Source: an uncultured Kiritimatiellota bacterium
GTDB taxonomy: Bacteria > Verrucomicrobiota > Kiritimatiellia > RFP12 > UBA1067
Assembly: GCA_934643865.1 (NCBI GenBank)
Contig: CAKUCX010000058.1
Coordinates: forward strand, 1-21,361
DNA length: 21,361 nucleotides
Direction: 5' to 3'
Shown: piece after piece, positions 1 to 7,779 of the stretch
Position numbering within the stretch: the first letter of the stretch is position 1
How the letters are laid out: every line of letters starts with the position of its first letter
Position numbers and translations under genes: made by a program
The notes under the pieces: model-generated
Told to the model about the DNA's origin: nothing
The model's input: only the letters and a program-made list of their open reading frames with translations
The model's database searches: none

Positions 1-1530
1 GTGCCGGCCGGGCTCGCCGGCGGCCACCATGGCGGCGCCGAAGCCGAACGCGTCAGAGAAGAGCGTCAGGCGGGGGAACTCGCGCGCGAGCGGCATCTCC
101 CGCTCGGTGCGCACCTCAAGGGTCAGCGGCGCGTCGAAGTCGAGGAGGCGCGGCCGGCGGTGCGTGAAGAGGGCCGTCGCCTCCACCGGCGCCCCCAGCG
201 CGGCGAGCGCGCCCACGGCGTGCTGCAGCTGGAGAAGGCCCGCGCGGTGGATCGAGTCCGCCGCGAGCGCGGCATGCTCCTCGCCGCGCAGGACGTCGCC
301 CACAACGCCCGTCAGCGCGCCGCGCGGCCCCGCTTCGAGGAAGACGCGGAAGCCGTCCGCGTGCATGCGGCGGATCGTCTCGCCGAAGCGCACGGGCATG
401 ACCCACTGGTCCGCCGCGGCGTCACGCGCCCGGCGCGTCCTCTGCGGCAGCGGCGCCGCGCTGCCGCATGAATAGACGGGGATCTGCGGCGGCGCGTCGA
501 CCCAATGGCCCGCGAGCTTGCGGAAGAGCGGGAGAATCTTCCCGCACCAGGGCGTGTTGAAGGGACGGTCCGCCTGGAGGCGCCGCCCGCGCACGCCCGC
601 CGCCGCGAGCGCGCGCTGCACCGTCTCCACCGCCTCGGGCGCGATCGCGAGCGTCCACTGCTTCGGCGAGAACACGAACGCCCGCTGCACGGCCTCCGGC
701 GAGAACGCCGCGAGGATCCGCTCGGCCTCCTCGGGATGCGGCGCGAGCATCGTCACGAGCGCGCACTTCGGCAGGCCCGCGTGCGCGACGGCGGTGTTCA
801 CCACCTTGTAGGTCGCGCGCAGGAACTCGCACCGCCGCCGGCGGTCGAACTTCTTCCCGAAGACGCCGGCGGCGGCGAGCGCGTTCAGGTCGCCGCCCGC
901 GAAGCCCGTCGCCCCGTCCGGGCGCAGGCCCAGCGCCTCCAGGATGCGCGTCATCGCCGCGTTCGCCGAATAGGTCGAGACGACGGCCTCCGCGTACCCG
1001 CCCGCCGTGAAGACGTCCGCGTCGTGCCGGTAGTAGGGCGCGGGCGGGAAGACGAAGTCCGCCGGCTGGAAAAGGCCCTGCCCCGCGAGCGCCGCCTCCA
1101 GCTCGTCAAACGGCAGGCGGCAGTCGCGGAAGCGCACCGCGAGGTCGCGCAGCATGTCCGGGTAGAAGGACGCCGCGCCGGGGAAGACGAACGCAAGCCG
1201 CCCGCCCGTCTCGCCGCCCAGCAGATGCCGGCGGAAGTAGTAGGTGCCGCTCTTGTCGCGCACGCGCGCCGCGCCGCCCCGGATGCGGCCCGCCGCAGAG
1301 AGGAGGCGCCCGCGCAGGTCGTCGGCCGAATGGGCGACGACCGCGAGGACGGCCGCGCGCGCCTGCGGGAACGCCTTCGCGCACGTGTAGGCGACGTCGC
1401 GCAGGGGGACGCCCGGCGCCTGGTCGAGGAACCGCACCAGGCGGTCCGCCGCCGCCGCCAGGGCCGCGTCGTCCGCCGCGCCCAACAGGACGAGCTCGCT
1501 GCCGAACGCCTCGCTGAGGTCGGCGTTCAC
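1..1530 (-). CDS. Acyltransferase-like (FabD/PKS AT fold) protein, catalytic residues lost, C-terminus off window
   Basis: The frame is open from a GTG at 1530 down to base 1 (510 codons), with no stop, so the gene is truncated by the window edge. Residues 11-90 resemble the KS-to-AT linker of modular polyketide synthases. Residues 112-410 follow the acyltransferase fold: FVFPGAASFYPDML at about 114 (normally FPGQGSQ), GFAGGD at 209-214 (normally GHSxGE), PFNTPW at about 323 (normally FHSP), and FLEAGPRGAL at about 397 (normally VGPH). The nucleophile serine is thus Ala211 and the catalytic histidine Asn325. It overlaps the upstream ketoacyl-synthase-like gene by GTGA, so the two are translationally coupled and probably work as one KS-AT unit split in two. 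The nearest known setting is a PUFA-synthase (PfaB/PfaC) or PKS-like cluster; that is inference. A role as a non-catalytic partner is likelier than acyl transfer. Confidence 0.8.
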   Translation of the reverse strand, partial: MNADLSEAFGSELVLLGAADDAALAAAADRLVRFLDQAPGVPLRDVAYTCAKAFPQARAAVLAVVAHSADDLRGRLLSAAGRIRGGAARVRDKSGTYYFRRHLLGGETGGRLAFVFPGAASFYPDMLRDLAVRFRDCRLPFDELEAALAGQGLFQPADFVFPPAPYYRHDADVFTAGGYAEAVVSTYSANAAMTRILEALGLRPDGATGFAGGDLNALAAAGVFGKKFDRRRRCEFLRATYKVVNTAVAHAGLPKCALVTMLAPHPEEAERILAAFSPEAVQRAFVFSPKQWTLAIAPEAVETVQRALAAAGVRGRRLQADRPFNTPWCGKILPLFRKLAGHWVDAPPQIPVYSCGSAAPLPQRTRRARDAAADQWVMPVRFGETIRRMHADGFRVFLEAGPRGALTGVVGDVLRGEEHAALAADSIHRAGLLQLQHAVGALAALGAPVEATALFTHRRPRLLDFDAPLTLEVRTEREMPLAREFPRLTLFSDAFGFGAAMVAAGEPGRH

Positions 1531-2909
1531 GCCCGGTCCTCCATCGTCGGCTCCTCCTCCAGGACGAGCGCCGCGCGCCGGTCGCTGAAGTCGCCCATCA
1601 GCACGAGCGCCCGGCGCGGCGAGCGCGGATCGCCCGTGATCCACGGGCGCACCTCGTTAAGGACGTAGACGGAGGAGCCGAGGTTCGCCAGCGACTCGAT
1701 CGGGCGCTCCGTCGGCATCTGCGGCGGCAGCACCTTCCGCCGCAGCGCGAGCGCCGTCTTCAGGATCGCCGCCGCCGCCGCCGCCCGGAAGCAGTGGCCG
1801 ACGTTCCCCTTCACGGAGCCGAGGCCGACGAGCGGCCCGCCCGGCCGGTGCTCGCCCCAGCTGCGCTGCACCGCCTGGACCTCGGCCGCGTCGAGGTCCG
1901 GCACGCCGCAGCCGTCCCCCTCGATGAGCTGGATGGAGGCGAGCGGCGTCTCCGCGCGCGCCACCGCCTCCGCCAGCATCTCGTCCATCGGCGCCGAGCC
2001 GCACGCGACCGCGCGCACGAGCGCGTAGATGCGGTCGTGCGCCCGCAGGGCGTCCGCCTCGCGCTTGAGGACGAAGAACGCCCCGCCCTCGCCGGGGATC
2101 GTCCCCCGCACGTCCCGGTCGAACGGCGCGAAGTCGGCCGCGTCCGAAAAGGGGATCTCGCCCGAAAGCCCCTCCAGGAGCGCCCGGCTCAGGGGCGGCG
2201 CGAGCGCACCGGCGAGCGCGATGTCCGCGCGCCCGCTACGCAGGTCATCCATCGCCGCGCGCAGGGCCGCGATGCCCGAGAGCGCCCCGGCGTCGAGCGT
2301 CGTCGCCCCGCCCGAGAACGAGCATTCGCGCGCGATCCAGTCGGCGATGCGGTGGCCTGCGCCGGAGAGGAAGCTCGCCGCGTCGGGCGCGGGCAGAGAC
2401 TCCACGAGCTTCGCGCGCACCTCGTTCAGCGACGCCTCGGGCGCCGTGCGGAAGGAGCGCCGGAGGATGTCCATCGTCTGGTCCACGAAGAACGTGTGCT
2501 GCAGCCAGTTCATCGTGGACGTGCTGAACGGCGGCGCGTAGCCGAAGCGCACCGTGCCGCGCGCCGGCTCGGGCGCGTGCGGCCGGAGGCCCGCGTCCGC
2601 GAGCGCGTCGAAGGCGAGCTGCACGGCGAAGTAGAGGTCTTGGTTCTCGCCCGCGTTGATCTGGCGCGGGAAGGTGATGTCGCGCGGCACGCACGCATAG
2701 AGGTTCCCGAGGAGGCCGCCGTGCGTCGGGTAAGTCCGGCCGGGGAAGAGGTTCCGCGCGCCCGGCGCGAGCGCGAGGTCGGCGCCGAACGGCACGAGCG
2801 CGCTCTCCCGGTGCATGACGAGACGCCAGAAGGCGCCCGGATCGGGCGCCCCCGCGAATCGGCACGACACGCCGACGATGGCGATCGGACAGGCTTCCAC
2901 GCCGCCCAT
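1527..2909 (-). CDS. Beta-ketoacyl-synthase-like protein without active-site Cys/His (chain-length-factor-like)
   Basis: The 460-residue frame is a complete ketoacyl synthase fold. It opens with PIAIVGVSCRFAGAPDPGAFW at 8-28, as in type I PKS and PUFA synthases. Aligned to the DTACSSS nucleophile elbow it reads LDAGALS (205-211), placing Ala209 at the cysteine. The EAHGTGT motif reads EGDGCGV (330-336), with Asp332 for the first histidine. GSVKGNVGH (364-372) keeps Lys367 and His372. It is therefore unlikely to condense acyl chains and resembles a chain-length factor or a decoy KS. The C-terminus ends in VLEEEPTMEDRA, and its TGA overlaps the GTG of the AT-like gene. ATG 2909 lies inside the -10 hexamer of its own promoter; the in-frame GTG at 2900, 7 bases after the hexamer, would be a leaderless start and is my preferred real start (457 aa). 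Confidence 0.85.
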   Translation of the reverse strand: MGGVEACPIAIVGVSCRFAGAPDPGAFWRLVMHRESALVPFGADLALAPGARNLFPGRTYPTHGGLLGNLYACVPRDITFPRQINAGENQDLYFAVQLAFDALADAGLRPHAPEPARGTVRFGYAPPFSTSTMNWLQHTFFVDQTMDILRRSFRTAPEASLNEVRAKLVESLPAPDAASFLSGAGHRIADWIARECSFSGGATTLDAGALSGIAALRAAMDDLRSGRADIALAGALAPPLSRALLEGLSGEIPFSDAADFAPFDRDVRGTIPGEGGAFFVLKREADALRAHDRIYALVRAVACGSAPMDEMLAEAVARAETPLASIQLIEGDGCGVPDLDAAEVQAVQRSWGEHRPGGPLVGLGSVKGNVGHCFRAAAAAAILKTALALRRKVLPPQMPTERPIESLANLGSSVYVLNEVRPWITGDPRSPRRALVLMGDFSDRRAALVLEEEPTMEDRA

Positions 2910-2918
2910 TATAGCACA
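2908..2918 (-). promoter_or_regulatory. Extended -10 promoter of the KS-like/AT-like operon
   Basis: The minus strand reads TGTGCTATAAT, a perfect TATAAT with a TRTGn extension. No TTGACA-like -35 is visible. The hexamer overlaps the ATG at 2909, and 7 bases separate it from GTG 2900, which fits a leaderless message beginning at GTG. Confidence 0.6.
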
Positions 2919-2932
2919 TCCGCCGAGGCGGA
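2919..2932 (-). terminator. Small GC hairpin between putP and the KS-like gene
   Basis: The minus strand has TCCGC-CTCG-GCGGA, a 5-bp stem with a CUCG tetraloop, just after the putP stop. There is no U tract, so it may only be a weak terminator or an RNA 3' end stabiliser. Confidence 0.3.
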
Positions 2933-2943
2933 GCCGCGCCGCC

Positions 2944-4506
2944 CTACTCGGCGTCGACCTTCTCGAACTCCGCGACGATCTCGCGCGCCGGTGCCTTCGT
3001 GACGAGCGAGACGGCGACCGTCACGACGAGCGCGAGCAGGAAGCCCGGCGCGAGTTCGTAGAGGTTGAAGATCGGATGCGCCGCCGCGTACTTCGCCGCG
3101 AGGACGAACTTCCAGACGAAGCACGTCGCCGCGCCCACGACCATGCCGCTCACGGCGCCGGCGAGGTTGACGCGCCGCCAGAAGAGGGCGAGGAGAATGA
3201 GCGGGCCGAAGGACGCGCCGAAGCCCGCCCACGCGAAGCTCACCATCTTCATGACGACCTTGAAGAAGTCCGACTCCGTGTTCATGGCGAGCGCCGCCGC
3301 CACGATCGCCACCGCCGCCACGGCGAGGCGCGAGACGAGGACGAGCTCCTTGTTCGAGGCCCTCTTCTTCACGCGCCCATAGAGGTCGTTCGTGAAGGAC
3401 GACGCCGAGACGAGCAGCTGCGAGTCGGCCGTCGACATGATGGCCGCCATGATCGCCGAGAGGAGGACGCCCGCGAAGACGCGCGCGAGGACGCCCGTGT
3501 TGAAGAGGCCGTTGATCATCACCATGAAGCACTTCTCGGGGTCGTTGCCGACGTCCGCGAGCGTGAGGCCGCGCTGCTTCAGGTAGAGGTGGAAGACGAG
3601 GCCGAGCACCGTCGCCGCGCCGAGGGAGATGAAGACCCACGTCATCGCGATGCGGCGCGAGCCCTTCACCTCGGCGGGGTTGTCGATGGACATGAACCGC
3701 ACGAGGATGTGCGGCATGCCGAAGTAGCCGAGCCCCCAGGCGAGGCAGCTGGCGAGGCCGATGAAGCCGCACGCCTTGCCCGTCGAGGCGGACGTGAAGA
3801 GGTTCAGGAGGTTGCCGTTGATCGCGTTGAGCTGGTCCACCGTCGCGGCGAAGCCGCCCGCGTTGCAGACGACGACGGCCGGCACGACGACGATCGCGAC
3901 GAACATGAGCAGGCCCTGCACGAAGTCCGTCCAGCAGACGGCCATGTAGCCGCCGAGGAGCGTGTAGCCCACGACGACGAGCGCGCCGATCCAGAGCGAA
4001 GTCGTGTAGGCGATCGGGAACATCGTCGAGAAGAGCTTCGCGGCCGAGACGAAGCCGGAGGCCGTGTAGAAGGTGAAGAAGACGAGGATGATGAGCGCCG
4101 CGACGACGCGCGAGACGCCCGTCGTGTCGCGGAAGCGGTTCGCGATGAAGTCGGGGATCGTAATCGAGTCGCCGCAGACCTGCGAATAGCGCCGCAGGCG
4201 GCGCGCGACGATCTTCCAGTTGAGGTACGTGCCGATCGCGAGGCCGATGCCGATCCACGCCTCGGAGAAGCCGCCGAGGAAGATCGCGCCGGGCAGGCCC
4301 ATCAGCAGCCAGCCGCTCATGTCGCTCGCCTGGGCGGAGAGCGCGACGACCCATTTGTTCATCTTGCGCCCGCCGAGGAAGTAGTCCCCCATACTCTCCT
4401 GCCGGTTGGAGAAGAGGAAGCCGATGCCGAGCATCAGGACGAGATAGACGACGAACGAGCCGAGCACGCACCAGTCGATGCCCCCGGAGACGAGTTGTGC
4501 AAACAT
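2944..4506 (-). CDS. putP: Sodium/proline symporter PutP (SSS family)
   Basis: This 520-residue polytopic membrane protein belongs to the sodium:solute symporter family and imports proline with Na+ across the inner membrane. Diagnostic stretches are DYFLGGRKM at 41-49, SAQASDMSGWLLMGLPGA at 57-74 (nearly the same as the PutP TM2 substrate/Na+ region) and STADSQLLVSAS in the second half (the TM8 Na+ site region in PutP). About 13 hydrophobic segments are visible, and the length is close to the 502 residues of E. coli PutP. ATG 4506 has TAAGG 7 bases upstream. It appears to be a single-gene unit; putA is not in the window. Proline is the likeliest substrate, but SSS specificity cannot be fixed from sequence alone. 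Confidence 0.88.
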   Translation of the reverse strand: MFAQLVSGGIDWCVLGSFVVYLVLMLGIGFLFSNRQESMGDYFLGGRKMNKWVVALSAQASDMSGWLLMGLPGAIFLGGFSEAWIGIGLAIGTYLNWKIVARRLRRYSQVCGDSITIPDFIANRFRDTTGVSRVVAALIILVFFTFYTASGFVSAAKLFSTMFPIAYTTSLWIGALVVVGYTLLGGYMAVCWTDFVQGLLMFVAIVVVPAVVVCNAGGFAATVDQLNAINGNLLNLFTSASTGKACGFIGLASCLAWGLGYFGMPHILVRFMSIDNPAEVKGSRRIAMTWVFISLGAATVLGLVFHLYLKQRGLTLADVGNDPEKCFMVMINGLFNTGVLARVFAGVLLSAIMAAIMSTADSQLLVSASSFTNDLYGRVKKRASNKELVLVSRLAVAAVAIVAAALAMNTESDFFKVVMKMVSFAWAGFGASFGPLILLALFWRRVNLAGAVSGMVVGAATCFVWKFVLAAKYAAAHPIFNLYELAPGFLLALVVTVAVSLVTKAPAREIVAEFEKVDAE

Positions 4507-4542
4507 GTGACGACCTTACCTTGTATGGTTGAAAAGGCAGTT

Positions 4543-4553
4543 AGTTTACGACA
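4543..4553 (-). promoter_or_regulatory. Extended -10 promoter of putP
   Basis: The minus strand reads TGTCGTAAACT, matching the motif seen at the other unit heads at 8 of 11 positions compared with TGTGGTATAAT. The predicted leader is about 30 nt and contains TAAGG 7 bases before ATG 4506. The hexamer is weaker than elsewhere. Confidence 0.4.
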
Positions 4554-4567
4554 TGGACGCGAAAACG

Positions 4568-5494
4568 TCAAGGAAGAGGCGCACCGGGCCCAAACCGCCG
4601 CACGAGGCGGCGGGCCGCCTCGGCGAACGGGATGCCGGGCGTCGTCACGCCCAGCGCCTCCAGCGCGGAGCGGTCGAGGTGGCAGTCCTTCGGGCGCGGC
4701 TCGCTGCCGTTCGCGGGCGCGCCGCTCCCCTTCAGGAGGGCCGCGTCGACGCCGAGGAGCGCCGCCGCCGCGCGGCCCATGTCGAGCTTCGTCATCGCCT
4801 CGGCGCCGCTCCAGTGGAACGTCCCCGCGAGACGGCGGCGCACGATCTGCGCGAGGATGTCGGCGACGTCCGCGACGTGCGTCGGGTAGCGCGTCGCCCA
4901 GTCGTCGAGGACGAGCGGCGCCGTGCGCCGTTCCGCGCCCGGGCGGACGAAGGCAAGCACCTGCTCGATGACCGTCGTCACGGAGGACTCCTGAAGCGTC
5001 TCGACGTCGCCGTAGAGGACCGGCACGCGCAGGATCGCGCTCTGCGCAGCGGCCACCGCGCGCACGGCGCGCTCGCCGTCGAGTTTCGAGGCGCCGTAGG
5101 CGTTGATCGCATGCGTCGGCGAGGCGGGCGTGTAGGGCGGCGTCGTGCCGTCGAAGACGTAGTCGGAAGAGATGTAGACGAGGAAGCGGCCCGGGGCGGC
5201 GGCCGTCCACCGCGCGAGCGCGTCCGTCGCGTCGACGTTGAGCCGGCGGGCGGAGGCGACGTCGGCGGCGAATGCGTCGGGCTTGCGGATCGCCGCCGTG
5301 TGGACGATGACGTCGGGGCGCACGGCCTCAAGGACGCGGCGGCGCGCCGCCGCGTCCGCGAGATCCAGCGGCACGAGCCCCGCGCCCGTGCGCGTGTGGC
5401 ACAGGCCCGTCACTTCAACATCCGCCTCGGCGGCGAACCGCCCCCGCACCGCGCGGCCCAGCATCCCGGTCGCGCCTGTCACAAGCATCTTCAT
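4568..5494 (-). CDS. dTDP-4-dehydrorhamnose reductase-like NAD(P)-dependent sugar-nucleotide reductase (RfbD family)
   Basis: The 308-residue extended short-chain dehydrogenase starts MKMLVTGATGMLG, the GxxGxxG dinucleotide-binding loop. It carries ISSDYVFDG at 108-116 and the catalytic pair Tyr133-x-x-x-Lys137 in NAYGASK, as in RfbD/RmlD and in MAT2B-type proteins. RmlD reduces dTDP-4-dehydro-L-rhamnose to dTDP-L-rhamnose in the cytoplasm, but no rmlA, B or C gene is nearby, so the substrate is open. A longer reading of the frame back to 6313 runs through the PP2C gene and is not credible. ATG 5494 lies 6 bases after a perfect TATAAT and has no ribosome-binding site, so the mRNA is probably leaderless. 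Confidence 0.8.
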   Translation of the reverse strand: MKMLVTGATGMLGRAVRGRFAAEADVEVTGLCHTRTGAGLVPLDLADAAARRRVLEAVRPDVIVHTAAIRKPDAFAADVASARRLNVDATDALARWTAAAPGRFLVYISSDYVFDGTTPPYTPASPTHAINAYGASKLDGERAVRAVAAAQSAILRVPVLYGDVETLQESSVTTVIEQVLAFVRPGAERRTAPLVLDDWATRYPTHVADVADILAQIVRRRLAGTFHWSGAEAMTKLDMGRAAAALLGVDAALLKGSGAPANGSEPRPKDCHLDRSALEALGVTTPGIPFAEAARRLVRRFGPGAPLP

Positions 5495-5500
5495 GGGCGC

Positions 5501-5511
5501 ATTATACCACA
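5501..5511 (-). promoter_or_regulatory. Extended -10 promoter of the RfbD-like gene
   Basis: The minus strand reads TGTGGTATAAT in the 32-bp gap after the PP2C stop. Six bases separate the hexamer from ATG 5494, so transcription should start at the A of the start codon. GGCGC (5496-5500) and GCGCC (5513-5517) flank the hexamer as an inverted repeat. Confidence 0.65.
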
Positions 5512-5526
5512 CGCGCCGCGCCGCCG

Positions 5527-6336
5527 CTAGCGGCGCACGACGTCGGCGCAGACGAGCGTGTAGTTGTCGCCGGCGCCGGCGCGGCGCACGCCCGCCTCGA
5601 TGCGGGCGACGGCGGCGCGGGGCGAAGACGCCCCCTTCAGGAACGCCGCGAGGTCTGCGTCCGAAAGCATGTCGTGGACGCCGTCCGAACAGATCAAGAG
5701 GCGGTCGCCGCGCTGGAGGTCCACCGTCTTCCACTCCGGGCGGGCGCGCAGCTCCGTCCCCACCGCGCGCGTGAGGACGTGCGTGAGCGGGTTGCTCCGC
5801 GCCTGGAGGGCCTTCGCCTGGTCGAGGCGCGCGACGGCCATCGCCGCGCCCAGTTCGCTGCCCACGGTGTGGTCGCGCGTGAGCGCGTCGAGCCGCCCGT
5901 GCCGAAAGCGGTAGATGCGCGTGTCGCCGACGTGGAAGATCCGCGCCCGCGCGCCCTCCTCCGGCGCGTGGAGGAGGGCGGCGACCGTCGTGCCCATGGC
6001 GCGGAAGCCCTGCCGCCGCGCATGGGCGCGAATGCGACCGTTCACCGACTGGAGGGCTTCGCCGAGGCGCGTCTCGCGCGCCGCGAGCGGCTGCCCCTCC
6101 GTGTCCGCCCACACCGCAGCAAGCGCGTCGCACGTCCACCGGCTCGCGAGCGCGCCGCCCTCGCCGCCGCCCATCCCGTCCGCCACGCAGAGGAAGCCCG
6201 CTTCGGCGGCGCAGACGAACGCATCCTGATTCTCGGCGCGGACAAGGCCCCGGTCCGTCGCCGTCGCGGCGTCGAACCCGAGCGGCCGCGACCGCCCCGT
6301 CAAACGCGCCCACACGTCTGGCAGCACGTTCCTCAC
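5527..6336 (-). CDS. PP2C-family Ser/Thr protein phosphatase (Stp/PrpC type)
   Basis: The 269-residue cytoplasmic phosphatase removes phosphate from Ser/Thr residues, usually opposing a Hanks-type kinase; none is in the window. PP2C motifs are complete and in order: GLVRAENQDAF with Asp38, ADGMGGGEGG with Asp53, GTTVAALL at 115-122, HVGDTRIY with Asp138, CSDGVHDML with Asp218, and GDNYTLV with Asp257-Asn258. These aspartates bind the two metal ions. No membrane segment follows the domain. The GTG start at 6336 overlaps the xseA stop by GTGA, so it is translated by coupling within the argJ-xseA operon. The length is normal for a stand-alone bacterial PP2C. Confidence 0.9.
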   Translation of the reverse strand: MRNVLPDVWARLTGRSRPLGFDAATATDRGLVRAENQDAFVCAAEAGFLCVADGMGGGEGGALASRWTCDALAAVWADTEGQPLAARETRLGEALQSVNGRIRAHARRQGFRAMGTTVAALLHAPEEGARARIFHVGDTRIYRFRHGRLDALTRDHTVGSELGAAMAVARLDQAKALQARSNPLTHVLTRAVGTELRARPEWKTVDLQRGDRLLICSDGVHDMLSDADLAAFLKGASSPRAAVARIEAGVRRAGAGDNYTLVCADVVRR

Positions 6337-7772
6337 GCCGGTTCGCCCTCCCGCACGACGACCGAGGCGAGCGACCCCTCGCCGAGGCGCGTCGTCAGGC
6401 GGTCACCCGCCTTCACTTCCGCCGCCGCGCGCACGACCCGCCCCGCCGCGTCCGTCGTGATCGAATACCCCCGCTTCAGGACCTGGTAGGGGTTGAGCAG
6501 GCCGAGCTTCGCGTCGAGCCGCCGCGTCTCCGCGTCCGCGCGCTGCACGGCGCCGCGCATCGCCGGCGCAAGCCCCAGCGCCGCGCGCTGTACGCGCCGT
6601 TCGAGCCGCGCCACCGGGCCCTTCAGCGCGGGCGCGAGGCGCGCCGCCAGGCCCTCCAGCCGCCGCGCCGCGCGCGCGAGCGCCTGCTCCGGCGCGCGGC
6701 CGAGGCGGTGGGCGAGGTCGTCCACCTGCTGCAGGCGGTTCTCGACGCGATGGCGCAGCGCGCGGCCGAGGCGGTCCGCGAGCGCGGCGCACGCGCCTTC
6801 GAGCTTCGCCTTCTCGGGCACGGCCCGGGCCATGCCGATGGAGGGCGTCCCGGCGCGGCAGTCCGCCACGAGGTCGCAGAGCGTGAAGTCGCTCTCGTGC
6901 CCAACGGCGGAGATGACGGGGATGGACGAATTCGCCACGGCGTACACGACGGGCGCCTCGTTGAACGCCCAGAGGTCCTCCATCGAGCCGCCGCCGCGCC
7001 CGACGACGAGGACGTCGGGGACGAACCCGCCGTCGGGCCGCGCGCGGAGGCTGTTGAAGTACACGATGGCGTTCGCGATCTCCCGCGCGGCGCCGTCGCC
7101 CTGCACCTTCACGGGGTAGAGGCGCACGCGCGCGCCCGCGTGGAGAAGCACCGCCTCGGGGATCCGCGCCCAGGGGCCGCCGTCCGGCGGCGGCGCGCCG
7201 CAGTCCGCGCGCCACGGGCGGCCGGGCAGGTAGTCGGGGAAGCGGCTCCAGAGGACGTCGCACATGTCGTGGATGACCGCGCCCGCCGCCGACGTGACGA
7301 GACCGATGCCGCGCGGCAGGAACGGGAGGGGGCGCCGCCGATCGGGACGGTCGAGCCGGTCGAGGCCCTCCGCGCGGAGCGTCGCCTTGAGCTTGTTGTA
7401 CGCCTCCATCCGCGCGCCGAGTTCGTCCCGCCGGAGGCGCAGGCGGAGGACCTTGAAGGCGTACTGGCCGCGGGAGGCGTTCAGGTCCAGCTCGCCCATG
7501 ACCTGGACCTTGAGGCCGTTGACCGTGGCCTCGCCCTGCGCGAGCGCCTTCTTGAAGTCCTCGTCGCACGTGCGCAGGTTGAACGCAAAGAGGACGCAGC
7601 TGATCGCCGCGTCCTTGTCCTTGAGCGTGAAGTAGCGGTGGCCCGAGGCGTAGACCCTGTTGCCCGAGACCTCGCCCTCGATCCACACGCCCGCGAGCTT
7701 CGCGTTGTTCGCGAGGAGATTCCGCCTGATGGACGCCGTCAGCTGCGTGACACTGTAGATGCGTTCGGCCAT
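6333..7772 (-). CDS. xseA: Exodeoxyribonuclease VII large subunit
   Basis: XseA is the catalytic subunit of exonuclease VII, which degrades single-stranded DNA from both ends into short oligonucleotides. From ATG 7772 the protein has 479 residues (E. coli 456) and begins MAERIYSVTQLT, as the family does. An OB-fold follows (WIEGEVSGN to about residue 100). Next comes GIGLVTSAAGAVIHDM, then VLVVGRGGGSMEDLWAFNE and SAVGHESDFTLCDLVADCRAGTPS, all hallmark blocks of the catalytic domain. A helical, Arg-rich region precedes the terminal NPYQVLKRGYSI segment. The gene starts 7 bases after the argJ stop and overlaps the PP2C gene by 4 bases. An ATG at 7799 would add nine unlike residues and overlap argJ. 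xseB is not adjacent. Confidence 0.93.
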   Translation of the reverse strand: MAERIYSVTQLTASIRRNLLANNAKLAGVWIEGEVSGNRVYASGHRYFTLKDKDAAISCVLFAFNLRTCDEDFKKALAQGEATVNGLKVQVMGELDLNASRGQYAFKVLRLRLRRDELGARMEAYNKLKATLRAEGLDRLDRPDRRRPLPFLPRGIGLVTSAAGAVIHDMCDVLWSRFPDYLPGRPWRADCGAPPPDGGPWARIPEAVLLHAGARVRLYPVKVQGDGAAREIANAIVYFNSLRARPDGGFVPDVLVVGRGGGSMEDLWAFNEAPVVYAVANSSIPVISAVGHESDFTLCDLVADCRAGTPSIGMARAVPEKAKLEGACAALADRLGRALRHRVENRLQQVDDLAHRLGRAPEQALARAARRLEGLAARLAPALKGPVARLERRVQRAALGLAPAMRGAVQRADAETRRLDAKLGLLNPYQVLKRGYSITTDAAGRVVRAAAEVKAGDRLTTRLGEGSLASVVVREGEPA

Positions 7773-7779
7773 GCCCGCG

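Noticed and set aside
505..1668. A 387-codon plus-strand open frame at the left end
   Set aside because: The opposite strand gives a continuous acyltransferase-like protein with recognisable family blocks, which this frame lacks.
2815..4971. A 718-codon plus-strand open frame
   Set aside because: It is antisense to putP and the RfbD-like gene and crosses their boundaries; its Arg/Glu/Asp/His composition is that of a shadow frame.
4568..6313. Extension of the RfbD-like gene to 581 codons
   Set aside because: The extra part lies inside the PP2C gene in another frame and is Arg-rich; the nucleotide-binding loop and promoter define the start at 5494.
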